The notes under the pieces: model-generated
Told to the model about the DNA's origin: nothing
What the model saw: only the letters and a program-made list of their open reading frames with translations
Database searches by the model: none
Shown: positions 53,714-61,665 of the stretch, piece by piece
How the letters are laid out: each line of letters starts with the position of its first letter
How positions within the stretch are numbered: position 1 is the first letter of the stretch
NCBI RefSeq assembly: GCF_042684665.1
Contig: NZ_JBHULY010000013.1
Span: 62,001-126,000 of the forward strand
Direction of reading: 5' to 3'
Source: Jejuia rubra
GTDB lineage: Bacteria; Bacteroidota; Bacteroidia; Flavobacteriales; Flavobacteriaceae
DNA length: 64,000 nt
Translations under genes and position numbers: made by a program

Positions 53714-54298
53714 ATGCAACAACAACTTATCACGGATGCTGTATTGGTCAGCAACTACATCAAGGGACAGGAAAGTGCATTAGAAACTTTAATCACCCGA
53801 CACAAGCACAAAATTTACAGTTTTATTTATTCAAAAGTATATGATAGGGATATCGCGGAGGATATTTTTCAGGATACTTTTATAAAAGTGATTCGTACCT
53901 TAAAACGAGGCGCCTATAATGAAGAAGGCAAATTTTTACCTTGGGTAATGCGCATTGCCCATAATTTGGTCATCGATTATTTTAGAAAAAGTAACCGAAT
54001 GCCGAAGTTTGACAATGCTGGAGAATTCAGTATTTTTTCGGTGTTGAGTGATAGCTCCCTAAATGCTGAAAAAAGTATTATTAAAGAACAGGTCGAAAAC
54101 GATGTGCGTCGTTTGGTAGATGAATTGCCGGAGGATCAAAAGGAAGTTTTGATGATGCGCATCTACAACGACATGAGCTTCAAGGAAATATCAGAAAGAA
54201 CAGGTGTAAGTATCAATACCGCACTCGGCCGAATGCGCTACGCGCTGATTAATCTGAGAAAGATTATTGACAAGCATAATATTGTTTTAACGAATTAA
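53714..54298 (+). CDS. ECF-type sigma-70 family RNA polymerase sigma factor
   Basis: 194 residues. Region 2 contains AEDIFQDTFIKVIRT (about 52-66) and LPWVMRIAHNLVIDYFRKS; region 4 is DQKEVLMMRIYNDMSFKEISERTGVSINTALGRMRYA (about 138-175). This SigW-like flavobacterial sigma factor is commonly beside uvrA. No anti-sigma membrane protein follows; the next gene is a 48-residue soluble protein. It is divergent from uvrA. Confidence 0.92.
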   Translation: MQQQLITDAVLVSNYIKGQESALETLITRHKHKIYSFIYSKVYDRDIAEDIFQDTFIKVIRTLKRGAYNEEGKFLPWVMRIAHNLVIDYFRKSNRMPKFDNAGEFSIFSVLSDSSLNAEKSIIKEQVENDVRRLVDELPEDQKEVLMMRIYNDMSFKEISERTGVSINTALGRMRYALINLRKIIDKHNIVLTN

Positions 54299-54605
54299 TT
54301 TCTCAATAGTATTTTGGGCATTCCCCTCGATGAAACTCCCGAAAGTTTAAAGAAAACAGCGTGCTCGGGTCGGGCTTTCCGTTAAAAGTTTTGGCTCGAT
54401 GCGCGCCTCGCCAAAAGCCACCACTGCAATCCCTAATGCGGGTGCAGATGTTTTAAAGAAAACATTGGGTTTTAATAGGCAGGTCAAGCATCTTTAAAAC
54501 CCACTTGGCTTTCAGTTTTTGACATTTTCAACATATCATAATTTCAAATGCAATATAAAAGGTTTTGTGGCGTTATTAATTTGAATTAACCCTTAAATTA
54601 GTAAA
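54299..54605. other. 307-bp intergenic region with an interspersed repeat
   Basis: Between the sigma gene and the 48-residue gene. It holds inverted repeat copy C at 54359-54440. Nothing else recognised; the bases after the repeat are A/T-rich leader for the small gene. Confidence 0.6.
54359..54440 (-). repeat. Interspersed intergenic repeat C (inverted)
   Basis: On the minus strand it reads GCATTAGGGATTGCAGTGG through to CGGAAAGCCCGACCC, the same ends as the copies at 1763-1853 and 6668-6750. It ends GAGCACGC rather than TAACGCCC. The middle is unrelated to those of the other copies. Confidence 0.7.
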
Positions 54606-54752
54606 ATGGCAAAACTTTACTCTGAACATTCGATTGAAAAAACAAACAATTTAAAGCCTAGGGATGAGACGGTTAAGTTTCTACTGGACTATTCAAAAGC
54701 TTTAAGTGTCATAACTGGTAAAAACGAGAAATACGAAACGTTTCTCAATTAA
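54606..54752 (+). CDS. Conserved 48-residue protein downstream of sigma factor
   Basis: MAKLYSEHSIEKTNNL..., a soluble, charged protein with KFLLDYSKALSVI as a central helix. No membrane segment. I recall similar short proteins between the sigma gene and nth in flavobacteria, which supports it being real; a terminator follows it immediately. Possible regulator of the sigma factor (inference). Confidence 0.65.
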   Translation: MAKLYSEHSIEKTNNLKPRDETVKFLLDYSKALSVITGKNEKYETFLN

Positions 54753-54757
54753 AATTA

Positions 54758-54790
54758 AGAATCCTGATTATTATATCAGGATTTTTTTTG
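54758..54790. terminator. Bidirectional terminator, small gene and nth
   Basis: Stem AATCCTGAT (54760-54768) / ATCAGGATT (54775-54783) with T-run. The stop codon of nth (54776-54778) is inside the right arm. Confidence 0.75.
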
Positions 54791-55435
54791 CTTCAAATAG
54801 TCGTTTATCACGGACTTTCTGCCAATCGTTTTGGTAATCACATCCTTTTCCAAATCCCAACCGCGCGCTGGGGAATATTCCCGTCCGTACCATATAATTT
54901 GTAGGTGTAAATCGTTCCATAATTCCTTTGGGAACAAACGTTTGGCATCTTTTTCTGTCTGCACCACATTCTTACCATTGCTTAAATTCCAACGGTACAT
55001 CAATCTGTGAATATGTGTGTCTACAGGAAAGGCAGGGACTCCAAAGGCTTGAGACATCACCACACTTGCTGTTTTATGCCCTACGGCGGGCAAAGCTTCC
55101 AAGGCTTCAAAACTCTGAGGCACTTTTCCGTTGTGTTCTTCAATAAGAATTTTGGACAATCCATGAATACCCTTGCTTTTCATTGGGGATAGCCCTACCG
55201 GTTTTATAATATCCCTAATTTCCTCAACCGATAGCCTTACCATATCATAGGGGTTGTCGGCCACCTCAAATAGCAAGGGGGTTATTTTATTCACTCGAAC
55301 GTCCGTACTTTGCGCCGACATTAACACCGCAATCAACAGGGTGTAAGGGTCTTTATGGTCTAAAGGGATTGGGATATGAGGGTAAATCCTGTTTAACGTT
55401 TTAATAACAAAGTCAACGCTTTCTTGTTTGGTCAT
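54776..55435 (-). CDS. nth: Endonuclease III (base-excision DNA glycosylase)
   Basis: 219 residues from the ATG at 55435 (MTKQESVDFVIKTLNRIYPHIP). The frame continues upstream to 55555 but there overlaps the bcp promoter and start. Helix-hairpin-helix LPAVGHKTASVV (about 109-120) with the catalytic Lys, and the Asp in HIHRLMYRW (VDTHIHRL, about 134). It removes oxidised pyrimidines. I do not see the usual four C-terminal cysteines of the iron-sulfur cluster, so this copy may be of the cluster-lacking type. Confidence 0.9.
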   Translation of the reverse strand: MTKQESVDFVIKTLNRIYPHIPIPLDHKDPYTLLIAVLMSAQSTDVRVNKITPLLFEVADNPYDMVRLSVEEIRDIIKPVGLSPMKSKGIHGLSKILIEEHNGKVPQSFEALEALPAVGHKTASVVMSQAFGVPAFPVDTHIHRLMYRWNLSNGKNVVQTEKDAKRLFPKELWNDLHLQIIWYGREYSPARGWDLEKDVITKTIGRKSVINDYLKQKKS

Positions 55436-55442
55436 TCGGTCG

Positions 55443-55450
55443 TATTTTTG
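55443..55450 (+). promoter_or_regulatory. -7 box of bcp promoter
   Basis: TATTTTTG, 41 bases upstream of the bcp ATG and 8 bases from the nth start, so the divergent promoters overlap. It rules out the longer open frames for both genes. Confidence 0.6.
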
Positions 55451-55490
55451 CAAAAACGAAGTTAGTAAATTCAAAAACAAAAAAATTGAT

Positions 55491-55949
55491 ATGAATACAT
55501 TAAAAGTAGGGGACAAAGCACCAAATTTTGAAGCCTTTGATGAACAGGGAAACACAATAAAATTAACCGATTATGCAGGGAAAAAGTTAGTTGTTTTCTT
55601 TTACCCAAAAGCCAATACGCCAACTTGTACGGTTGAAGCTTGCAATTTGCGTGACGATTATGCTGAATTAAAGGAAAAGGGTTATGAGATTTTGGGTGTT
55701 AGCGCAGATTCTCAGCGTAAACAGTCTAACTTTAAGAAGAAGTTTAATTTTCCATACCCATTATTGGCTGATGTCGACAAAGAGGTGATTAAGGCCTTTG
55801 GCGTTTGGGGTGAAAAGAAATTTATGGGAAGGGTTTTTGATGGAATTCATCGTATCACCTTCGTGATTGATGAAAATGGCGTGATATCAAAAGTCATTGA
55901 TAAGGTAAAAGCGAAAGAACACGCTTCGCAAATCTTGGAAGAAGTTTAA
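55491..55949 (+). CDS. bcp: Thiol peroxidase Bcp (thioredoxin-dependent peroxiredoxin)
   Basis: 152 residues from the ATG at 55491. Peroxidatic C46 and resolving C51 in ANTPTCTVEACNLRD, the two-cysteine arrangement of E. coli Bcp. It reduces hydroperoxides with thioredoxin. The longer open frame back to 55428 is not used: the promoter box at 55443-55450 lies inside it. Strong terminator follows. Confidence 0.95.
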   Translation: MNTLKVGDKAPNFEAFDEQGNTIKLTDYAGKKLVVFFYPKANTPTCTVEACNLRDDYAELKEKGYEILGVSADSQRKQSNFKKKFNFPYPLLADVDKEVIKAFGVWGEKKFMGRVFDGIHRITFVIDENGVISKVIDKVKAKEHASQILEEV

Positions 55950-55980
55950 AAAAAAGAGCCTTTTGAAGGCTCTTTTTTTT
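55950..55980. terminator. Bidirectional terminator between bcp and the 496-residue gene
   Basis: Stem AAAGAGCCTT / AAGGCTCTTT with A- and T-runs on both sides. Confidence 0.85.
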
Positions 55981-57471
55981 CTATTTCTTTTTGGCAACAG
56001 CTCGCCTTTTCAAGGTTAAAGGCTTTAAAGGCCTTCTTGTGTATCCAAAAAGCCTGTAATCCTTTATTAGATCTGCTGTGCCCTCAGGAAGCATTTCTTC
56101 CCAGCCCGGTTCTCCTTTTTCGATCATTTCAAGAGCTCTTCTGGAAAATATATTCATAATGCTTTCGTCGTAATCCGCGATATCTATCACTTTTCCATTG
56201 TACTTAAAGAATTTGTACAATTCCTTCATACGGGGATATACTTTAAGGTTTTCACTGTTAATAAGCTCTCCAGTTTTTGGGTCTAGCATTGGGTACAGGT
56301 AAACTTTTAAGTCCTTAAAGAATAATTTCCCAAAGGCTTCCAAAATGCCCCCGCTTATATGGCGATAATACTTTTCATCAAAAATATCTACTAAATTACT
56401 GACGCCCATGGCAAGACCCATTCTGGCTTTGGTGTAATTTGAAAAGTACTCTACTACCTTATAGTACTCTTGGAAGTTGGATATCATAACAGACTGCCCT
56501 AAAGCACATAGCAGATCCGCTCTGTCAATAAAATCTTGTTCATCAATTTTTCCTTCGGCACGTAAATTTGATAATGTAATTTCAAAAACAACCACAGTTT
56601 TATCAGGGTCTACCTTATTTTCTTTGACAAACATTTCATATGATTTCTCATACATAGCCATGTTCACTTTGGTCACCGGTCTAAAACTTCCGCGTAGCGC
56701 CAAGATGTTTTTCTTATAAAAAACACGAGCAGGTAGTACATTGTTGCCATCGGGTCCGAACATCACCGCGTCAGTCATGCCGTTTTTAACCAGTTGAAGA
56801 CTCATCAGTCTGTTATCCACATTCTTGAAAACAGGTCCAGAGAAGTTTATCGTGTCAATTTCCAATTGGTCTTTATCCAAATGGTCATAAAGGTACCTCA
56901 GTAACTTTTTCGGCTCATTATATTTGTAAAATGCCCCATAAATCAAGTTGGTACCCAGAACCCCCAAAGTTTCCTGCTGTAAACGGGCGTCGGTTTCCTT
57001 AAATCGGACGTGTAGGATGATTTCGTTATAACCTCCACCGGCCTCTACTTGGTATTTGATGCCAACCCAACCATGACCCTTAAATTGCTTTGCGAAGTCA
57101 ATTGTAGCTACGGTATTCGCGTAAGTGAAAAATATTTTATTGGGGTTTTTATCTCGTGTAATGCGCTCCTCCATCAGAGCCATTTCGTGAATCAGCATTT
57201 TTCGCAATCGGGACTCCGTAACATAACGCCTGTCATCTTCAATTCCATAAATGGCATCACTAAAATCCTTGTCATATGCAGACATTGCCTTGGCAATAGT
57301 TCCGGAAGCACCTCCAGCCCTAAAAAAATGACGTGCGGTTTCTTGTCCCGCGCCTATTTCGGCAAAAGTGCCATAGATGTTTTCATTGAGGTTTATCTTG
57401 AGGGCCTTGGATTTTAATGAAGGAATATCATCAAATTCTCTATCTCCGTGAATGCTGATTTCCATAGGCAA
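55981..57471 (-). CDS. Conserved 496-residue protein, unknown function
   Basis: A soluble protein with no signal peptide. Conserved-looking segments include GAGQETARHFFRAGGASGTIAKAMSAYDK near residue 40-65, GPDGNNVLPARVFYKKN and FSRRALEMIEKGEPGWEEML. The C-terminus is basic (RRPLKPLTLKRRAVAKKK). It is a common Bacteroidota protein that has been given various unreliable labels. I recognise no catalytic signature. It is convergent with bcp and divergent from the MBL gene. Confidence 0.8.
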   Translation of the reverse strand: MPMEISIHGDREFDDIPSLKSKALKINLNENIYGTFAEIGAGQETARHFFRAGGASGTIAKAMSAYDKDFSDAIYGIEDDRRYVTESRLRKMLIHEMALMEERITRDKNPNKIFFTYANTVATIDFAKQFKGHGWVGIKYQVEAGGGYNEIILHVRFKETDARLQQETLGVLGTNLIYGAFYKYNEPKKLLRYLYDHLDKDQLEIDTINFSGPVFKNVDNRLMSLQLVKNGMTDAVMFGPDGNNVLPARVFYKKNILALRGSFRPVTKVNMAMYEKSYEMFVKENKVDPDKTVVVFEITLSNLRAEGKIDEQDFIDRADLLCALGQSVMISNFQEYYKVVEYFSNYTKARMGLAMGVSNLVDIFDEKYYRHISGGILEAFGKLFFKDLKVYLYPMLDPKTGELINSENLKVYPRMKELYKFFKYNGKVIDIADYDESIMNIFSRRALEMIEKGEPGWEEMLPEGTADLIKDYRLFGYTRRPLKPLTLKRRAVAKKK

Positions 57472-57534
57472 TATAGGTTAATAACATTTTTGTGTAAAGA
57501 TATTAAATAAGGATAGCATACAAAAAAATAACCC

Positions 57535-57542
57535 TATTTTTG
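57535..57542 (+). promoter_or_regulatory. -7 box of MBL hydrolase promoter
   Basis: TATTTTTG. It fixes transcription about 14 bases before the TTG start at 57563 and so supports that unusual start. Confidence 0.5.
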
Positions 57543-57562
57543 TCCGTGAAAAAACTAACATT

Positions 57563-58324
57563 TTGGAAGTTACTTTTCTTGGTACGGGGACATCCCAAGG
57601 GGTTCCAGTGATAGGGAGCAATCACCCCGTTTGCTTAAGTGAGGACAGCAGGGATAAACGCTTAAGATCTTCCGTTTTGATTGAGTGGGGCGGTTTCAGT
57701 TACGTTATTGATTGTGGCCCAGATTTTAGACAACAAATGTTGCGTAGCAATTGCGAAAAAATAGATGGCATTTTGTTTACTCATGAACACTCGGACCATG
57801 TGTTAGGGTTGGATGATATTCGCCCATTTTATTATAAACAAGGCGCAATTTCATTGTATGGCCACAAACGGGTTTTGAAATCTCTAAAACAGCGTTTCGA
57901 TTACATTTTTAAAACCGAAAATAAGTATCCTGGCGCACCATCTGTTGATATACGCAGAGTAAAGAACAAAGCTTTTAGGTTAGGGAATTTGGATGTGGTC
58001 CCGGTGAAGGGGTCGCATTATGAGCTTGATGTTTTTGGTTTTCGCTTTAAGGATTTTGCATATTTGACAGATATGAAAACCGTAAAGGACAAGGAAGTTG
58101 AAAAAATTAAAAACGTTAAAGTTCTTGTGGTTAACGCGTTGCGTATTGAAACCCATTATTCCCATTTTAATTTGGAGGAAGCCCTTGATTTTATTGAAAA
58201 GGTGAACCCAGAACGGGCTTATTTAACACATATAGGCCATATGCTTGGTTTTCACTCGGAAGTAGAGAAACAATTGCCCTCTAACGTTTTTCTGGCTTAT
58301 GATAATCTAAAAATCACGATATAA
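57563..58324 (+). CDS. MBL fold metallo-hydrolase (PhnP-like)
   Basis: 253 residues from TTG at 57563 (MEVTFLGTGTSQGVPVIG); no in-frame ATG exists close by. Metal ligands: THEHSDHVLGLDD (about 73-85), His in VKGSHYELD (about 151), HLTHIGH-like TYLTHIGHMLGFH (about 218). The GTGTSQG start is typical of the PhnP/cyclic phosphodiesterase branch. Likely phosphodiesterase of a cyclic nucleotide or sugar phosphate (inference). It forms an operon with the next gene, 3 bases away. Confidence 0.88.
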   Translation: MEVTFLGTGTSQGVPVIGSNHPVCLSEDSRDKRLRSSVLIEWGGFSYVIDCGPDFRQQMLRSNCEKIDGILFTHEHSDHVLGLDDIRPFYYKQGAISLYGHKRVLKSLKQRFDYIFKTENKYPGAPSVDIRRVKNKAFRLGNLDVVPVKGSHYELDVFGFRFKDFAYLTDMKTVKDKEVEKIKNVKVLVVNALRIETHYSHFNLEEALDFIEKVNPERAYLTHIGHMLGFHSEVEKQLPSNVFLAYDNLKITI

Positions 58325-58327
58325 CAT

Positions 58328-58828
58328 ATGAAACAGAAAATTTTCATGTATCTGTTTGTGTTTTCAATTCTATTGGTGCTATTCCAATATGTGAATTCCA
58401 AACGCATTTTTGAAGATCAGAATAAAAAATTGGAAAAGGCTAAAGCTAAAGTTGAAATGCTTAAAGATTCTCTAGCCACAATAAATGACTCGTTTTTGAA
58501 CCAATCCCATTTTAATTTGGAGCGCAATGAAGACGCCATCAGTTACTTTGAGGAGGAGGGGCATAATGTTTCTGAACTAGCGCCTTTAATAAAAGATGAA
58601 TTGTATAGCCTTAACACCGTAAAGGGCCAACATCCTGTTGTGCCGTATGCATCTTCAGATGGTAAAAAAATGCTCGTAAATACAGTTAAATTGCTCAATC
58701 ACAAATGGATTATTGCAGATTTTTCGGATGGCCAATATTGGGGAGAAGTATTATTAGCTTACGAAGTTTCCAAAGACAAAAAAGTAACCTTCAATTTGTT
58801 AGAGTCCTTTCTGTACCCTTTTGATTAA
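58328..58828 (+). CDS. Exported or membrane-anchored protein, unknown
   Basis: 166 residues with an N-terminal hydrophobic helix (about 5-22) that could be an uncleaved signal anchor, then a coiled-coil stretch (about 32-52, LEKAKAKVEMLKDSL). The C-terminal half is beta-rich (NHKWIIADFSDGQYWGEVLLAYEV). No family recognised. It starts 3 bases after the MBL gene, so they are co-transcribed; it ends 4 bases into the convergent lipoprotein gene. Confidence 0.75.
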   Translation: MKQKIFMYLFVFSILLVLFQYVNSKRIFEDQNKKLEKAKAKVEMLKDSLATINDSFLNQSHFNLERNEDAISYFEEEGHNVSELAPLIKDELYSLNTVKGQHPVVPYASSDGKKMLVNTVKLLNHKWIIADFSDGQYWGEVLLAYEVSKDKKVTFNLLESFLYPFD

Positions 58829-59211
58829 TTGATTTTTATAGCGGTACCCTTTTCCACACGGCGTTTTTCGCCTTCGTTTAACGAGGCCTTGGCGTATTCA
58901 AAAGTGTACGAACTGTCGGTTGTGCTCAATATTTTCATGTGTATGGGGTCTTTTTCCGATAACGATTTAGGGTTGATTTTATGTAGAACAAATTCGCAAT
59001 CGTTGATCCAACGGATTTTTGAACTGTCCACTTTATTGTCGTAATAATTGATGTTTGTTGTTGGGGTCCGCCTAAATTGGGCGGTTTTAGTGAATCCGTC
59101 AACCGTGTATTCAAAACGAAACAGGCCTGTTTTAAAATCGGAGCAATTCCGTTCGCTTTGGTAGCACGAGGTTAGCAGGATAGATGCCGCAATAATGACT
59201 AATTTCCTCAT
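58825..59211 (-). CDS. Small lipoprotein, unknown
   Basis: 128 residues. Lipobox LLTSC (acylated C16) after a short signal peptide, then NCSDFKTGLFRFEYTVDG. Beta-rich, with KTAQFRRTPTTNINYY and FVLHKINPK. Homologues in flavobacteria are sometimes wrongly labelled DNA topoisomerase IV; there is no such domain here. It is convergent with the 166-residue gene, with a 4-base overlap. Confidence 0.8.
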   Translation of the reverse strand: MRKLVIIAASILLTSCYQSERNCSDFKTGLFRFEYTVDGFTKTAQFRRTPTTNINYYDNKVDSSKIRWINDCEFVLHKINPKSLSEKDPIHMKILSTTDSSYTFEYAKASLNEGEKRRVEKGTAIKIN

Positions 59212-59246
59212 TTAACTATTTTAAAGCAAAACTATAAAACCTAGGG

Positions 59247-59618
59247 CTATTTTTCGAAATTTTCAAAACTTCCATCGGAATAAAAGATGACAATACGCTC
59301 TATTTCTTTGGGTTTGTTGTCTTTATTCGAGATTTTTTGAATAGGAGTCTCCAACGATTTAGGTACTGATGATGTATCTGAAACAGTTTCGGATTTCGGA
59401 AATGTCCCTTTTCCATTCAAAAGCCAATACAATTCCACATCTGGATAGGAGGTGAGTACCTTTAGTACAAAATCTAAACTTGGTTTATTTCTGCCACTCA
59501 AAATGTGTGAAATACTAGAGCGTTGCACCCCTATTTTCTCAGCAAAGAAGGAGGCAGTTTCACCATAATAATCCATCACTTTTTGTAGGCGATTCGCAAA
59601 ATCCGTACTGTTTATCAT
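59247..59618 (-). CDS. XRE family helix-turn-helix regulator
   Basis: 123 residues. HTH at about 12-62: TASFFAEKIGVQRSSISHILSGRNKPSLDFVLKVL, as in CI/Cro regulators. The rest (about 70-123) is Ser/Thr/Pro- and Lys-rich and ends DGSFENFEK. A TATTTTTG -7 box lies 19 bases upstream, next to a GTTAC-N4-GTAAC palindrome, suggesting autoregulation. The same TTAC-N4-GTAA word occurs upstream of the divergent peptidase gene. Confidence 0.88.
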   Translation of the reverse strand: MINSTDFANRLQKVMDYYGETASFFAEKIGVQRSSISHILSGRNKPSLDFVLKVLTSYPDVELYWLLNGKGTFPKSETVSDTSSVPKSLETPIQKISNKDNKPKEIERIVIFYSDGSFENFEK

Positions 59619-59636
59619 TGTAAAATAGATTTAAGG

Positions 59637-59659
59637 CAAAAATACGTTACAAAAGTAAC
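59637..59659 (-). promoter_or_regulatory. XRE gene promoter with TTAC-N4-GTAA operator
   Basis: TATTTTTG (59644-59637, minus) and, adjacent on its upstream side, GTTACAAAAGTAAC (59646-59659). The palindrome sits inside the promoter, where a repressor would block RNA polymerase. Confidence 0.5.
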
Positions 59660-59859
59660 AAATCAATCTGAAACTGTGGTTTAGAGTGTGTGATTAATTT
59701 ATAAAAAACTGACTTTTCACTTTAAATAAAGTAATTTAAAATACTGAAAATGAACTTTTTATATTTAAATTATTGAATATAATGAGAATTTTTCAATAAC
59801 ATCGTTTAAGAAAGGTGTCACATGTTTACAATATTATACAAATTGGCTAAATTGAGACG

Positions 59860-59893
59860 TTTACAATTGTAAAATCATAAATGTTTACATTTG
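59860..59893 (+). promoter_or_regulatory. M14 peptidase promoter with TTAC-N4-GTAA operator
   Basis: Perfect palindrome TTTACAATTGTAAA (59860-59873) 12 bases upstream of the -7 box TACATTTG (59886-59893). It has the same TTAC-N4-GTAA core as the site in front of the XRE gene. Confidence 0.5.
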
Positions 59894-59910
59894 TGTCCTA
59901 AAGAAAATTC

Positions 59911-61062
59911 ATGGATATCATCGGCATACAAACACTCTATAATTTGAATAAGGAAAAGTCACTTTTTCACCGTTATATTACCAATGAAAAAATTGCACCC
60001 CTTCTTAAAAAAATTAAGAGCAAAGTGGAAATTAGAGAAATTGGTAAGTCTGTTTTAAATGATTCTATTTATGCCATTACAATTGGAAAAGGACCAAAGA
60101 GAGTACTTATGTGGTCTCAAATGCATGGTAACGAATCCACTACCACAAAGGCGATTTTTGATTTTCTCAACACTTGTTTGGCTGAAAACACGTTGACAGA
60201 TACCATTTTGAAATCCTGCACGCTTTGTATCATACCAATTTTAAACCCCGATGGAGCTAAGGCGTATACCAGGATTAATGCCAATGAAATTGACTTAAAC
60301 AGGGATGCGCAACAGCGCTCCCAGCCTGAAAGTGTTGCTCTTAGAAATGTTTTTGTGGAGTTCAAACCTGATTATTGTTTCAATCTGCATGGGCAACGTA
60401 CCATATTTAGTGCTGGTAAGGCTAAGAAGTCTGCAATAGTATCTTTTCTGTCTCCTGCACAGGACGAGGCCTGCTCAGTCACACCCAACCGGAAAATTGC
60501 CATGGAAATAATTGCTGAAATGAACAGGGCCTTACAGGAAATCATTCCCAATCATGTTGGTGTGTACGATGATGCTTTCAATTTAAACTGTGTTGGGGAT
60601 ACCTTTCAAAGTGAAAACATTCCGACTATATTATTTGAAGCAGGCCATTTTCCCGATGATTATCCACGGGATAAAACCCGTGAATTGATTTATTTATCTT
60701 ATATGACAGCCTTGCACCATATTGCAGTTAATGATTTAAAAGGCGACCATTATGAGTCTTATTTTGATATTCCTGAAAATGAAAAATTGTTTTATGATGT
60801 GATTATCCGAAATGCAAAAATAGTTGAAAATGAAGAAATTAAGGATATTGGCATCCAATTTGAGGAACGATTGATGGTTTCAGAAGTGAAATTTGTTCCA
60901 ATTGTGAAAAAGATCGAAAATTTATCTGGATTTCACGGACATAAAGAACTTGATGCTAATGGGGCAGTAGTGCTGGGTGAAAATGACGAAACGCTCAAAG
61001 TAGGTAACGAAAACGTTTGCGTAAAATTGAATAATGAGAAAATCGTATTTTTCTCAAAATAA
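59911..61062 (+). CDS. M14 family zinc carboxypeptidase
   Basis: 383 residues, no signal peptide. Zinc ligands: HGNES in SQMHGNESTTT (about 70-75), then LNPDGAKAYTRINANEIDLNRD, His in FNLHGQRT (about 154-158), and the catalytic glutamate in ILFEAGHFPDDYPRD. It removes C-terminal residues from peptides or cell-wall peptide fragments; the substrate is not predictable. It is divergent from the XRE gene across 292 bp with two candidate operators. Confidence 0.9.
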   Translation: MDIIGIQTLYNLNKEKSLFHRYITNEKIAPLLKKIKSKVEIREIGKSVLNDSIYAITIGKGPKRVLMWSQMHGNESTTTKAIFDFLNTCLAENTLTDTILKSCTLCIIPILNPDGAKAYTRINANEIDLNRDAQQRSQPESVALRNVFVEFKPDYCFNLHGQRTIFSAGKAKKSAIVSFLSPAQDEACSVTPNRKIAMEIIAEMNRALQEIIPNHVGVYDDAFNLNCVGDTFQSENIPTILFEAGHFPDDYPRDKTRELIYLSYMTALHHIAVNDLKGDHYESYFDIPENEKLFYDVIIRNAKIVENEEIKDIGIQFEERLMVSEVKFVPIVKKIENLSGFHGHKELDANGAVVLGENDETLKVGNENVCVKLNNEKIVFFSK

Positions 61063-61100
61063 AACGCACTAAAAATGCGTAATCTTTAAAGAGAATGTAT

Positions 61101-61108
61101 TAATTTTG
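61101..61108 (+). promoter_or_regulatory. -7 box of Lrp-type regulator gene
   Basis: TAATTTTG, matching TAnnTTTG, 24 bases before the ATG at 61133. Confidence 0.5.
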
Positions 61109-61132
61109 CCTTTTATCTAACAAAATTTCATT

Positions 61133-61612
61133 ATGGGGAAAATTAAATTAGACGAAATAGACCATCAAATTCTTGACATGTTGATCGACAACACTAGGAT
61201 TCCATTTACCGACATTGCAAAGAAATTATTGATCTCTGCTGGAACGGTACACGTTCGTGTAAAAAAAATGGAGGAATCGGGAATTATCAGGGGCTCTTCG
61301 TTGACTTTAGATTACAAAAAACTTGGTTATTCGTTTATTGCTTACGTAGGCGTTTATCTAAACAACACCTCTCAAACCCAGTTTGTGTTGGAGCGTATTA
61401 ATGAAATCCCTTTTGTGACTGTTGCGCACATTACCACTGGAAAATTTAATATCTTCTGTAAAATAAGGGGGAGAAACACCGAGCATGCCAAGGAGGTGAT
61501 TTTTAAATTAGATGAAATCGAAGGTGTTTATCGCACCGAAACAATGATTTCTTTAGAAGAGAGTATTAATGATAAAAAACGTTTGATGCATTCCATATTT
61601 AATGAAATGTAA
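61133..61612 (+). CDS. Lrp/AsnC family transcriptional regulator
   Basis: 159 residues. N-terminal helix-turn-helix: DEIDHQILDMLIDNTRIPFTDIAKKLLISAGTVHVRVKKMEESG (about 6-50). The C-terminal RAM domain (about 65-145) contains YSFIAYVGVYLNNT and ISLEESIND. Such proteins sense an amino acid and assemble into octamers. A single gene with its own promoter box and terminator. Confidence 0.92.
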   Translation: MGKIKLDEIDHQILDMLIDNTRIPFTDIAKKLLISAGTVHVRVKKMEESGIIRGSSLTLDYKKLGYSFIAYVGVYLNNTSQTQFVLERINEIPFVTVAHITTGKFNIFCKIRGRNTEHAKEVIFKLDEIEGVYRTETMISLEESINDKKRLMHSIFNEM

Positions 61613-61631
61613 TTTGCTTTCAGAAGTATAT

Positions 61632-61665
61632 CAAAAAGAGGCCTAATTAGGCCTCTTTTTTTTAA
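61632..61665. terminator. Bidirectional terminator between Lrp-type and FemAB-like genes
   Basis: Stem AAAAAGAGGCCTAA / TTAGGCCTCTTTTT followed by T-run. Confidence 0.85.

Noticed and set aside
55436..55555. Longer frame for nth (and for bcp from 55428)
   Set aside because: Both extensions run into the promoter region of the divergent partner, and family homology starts later.
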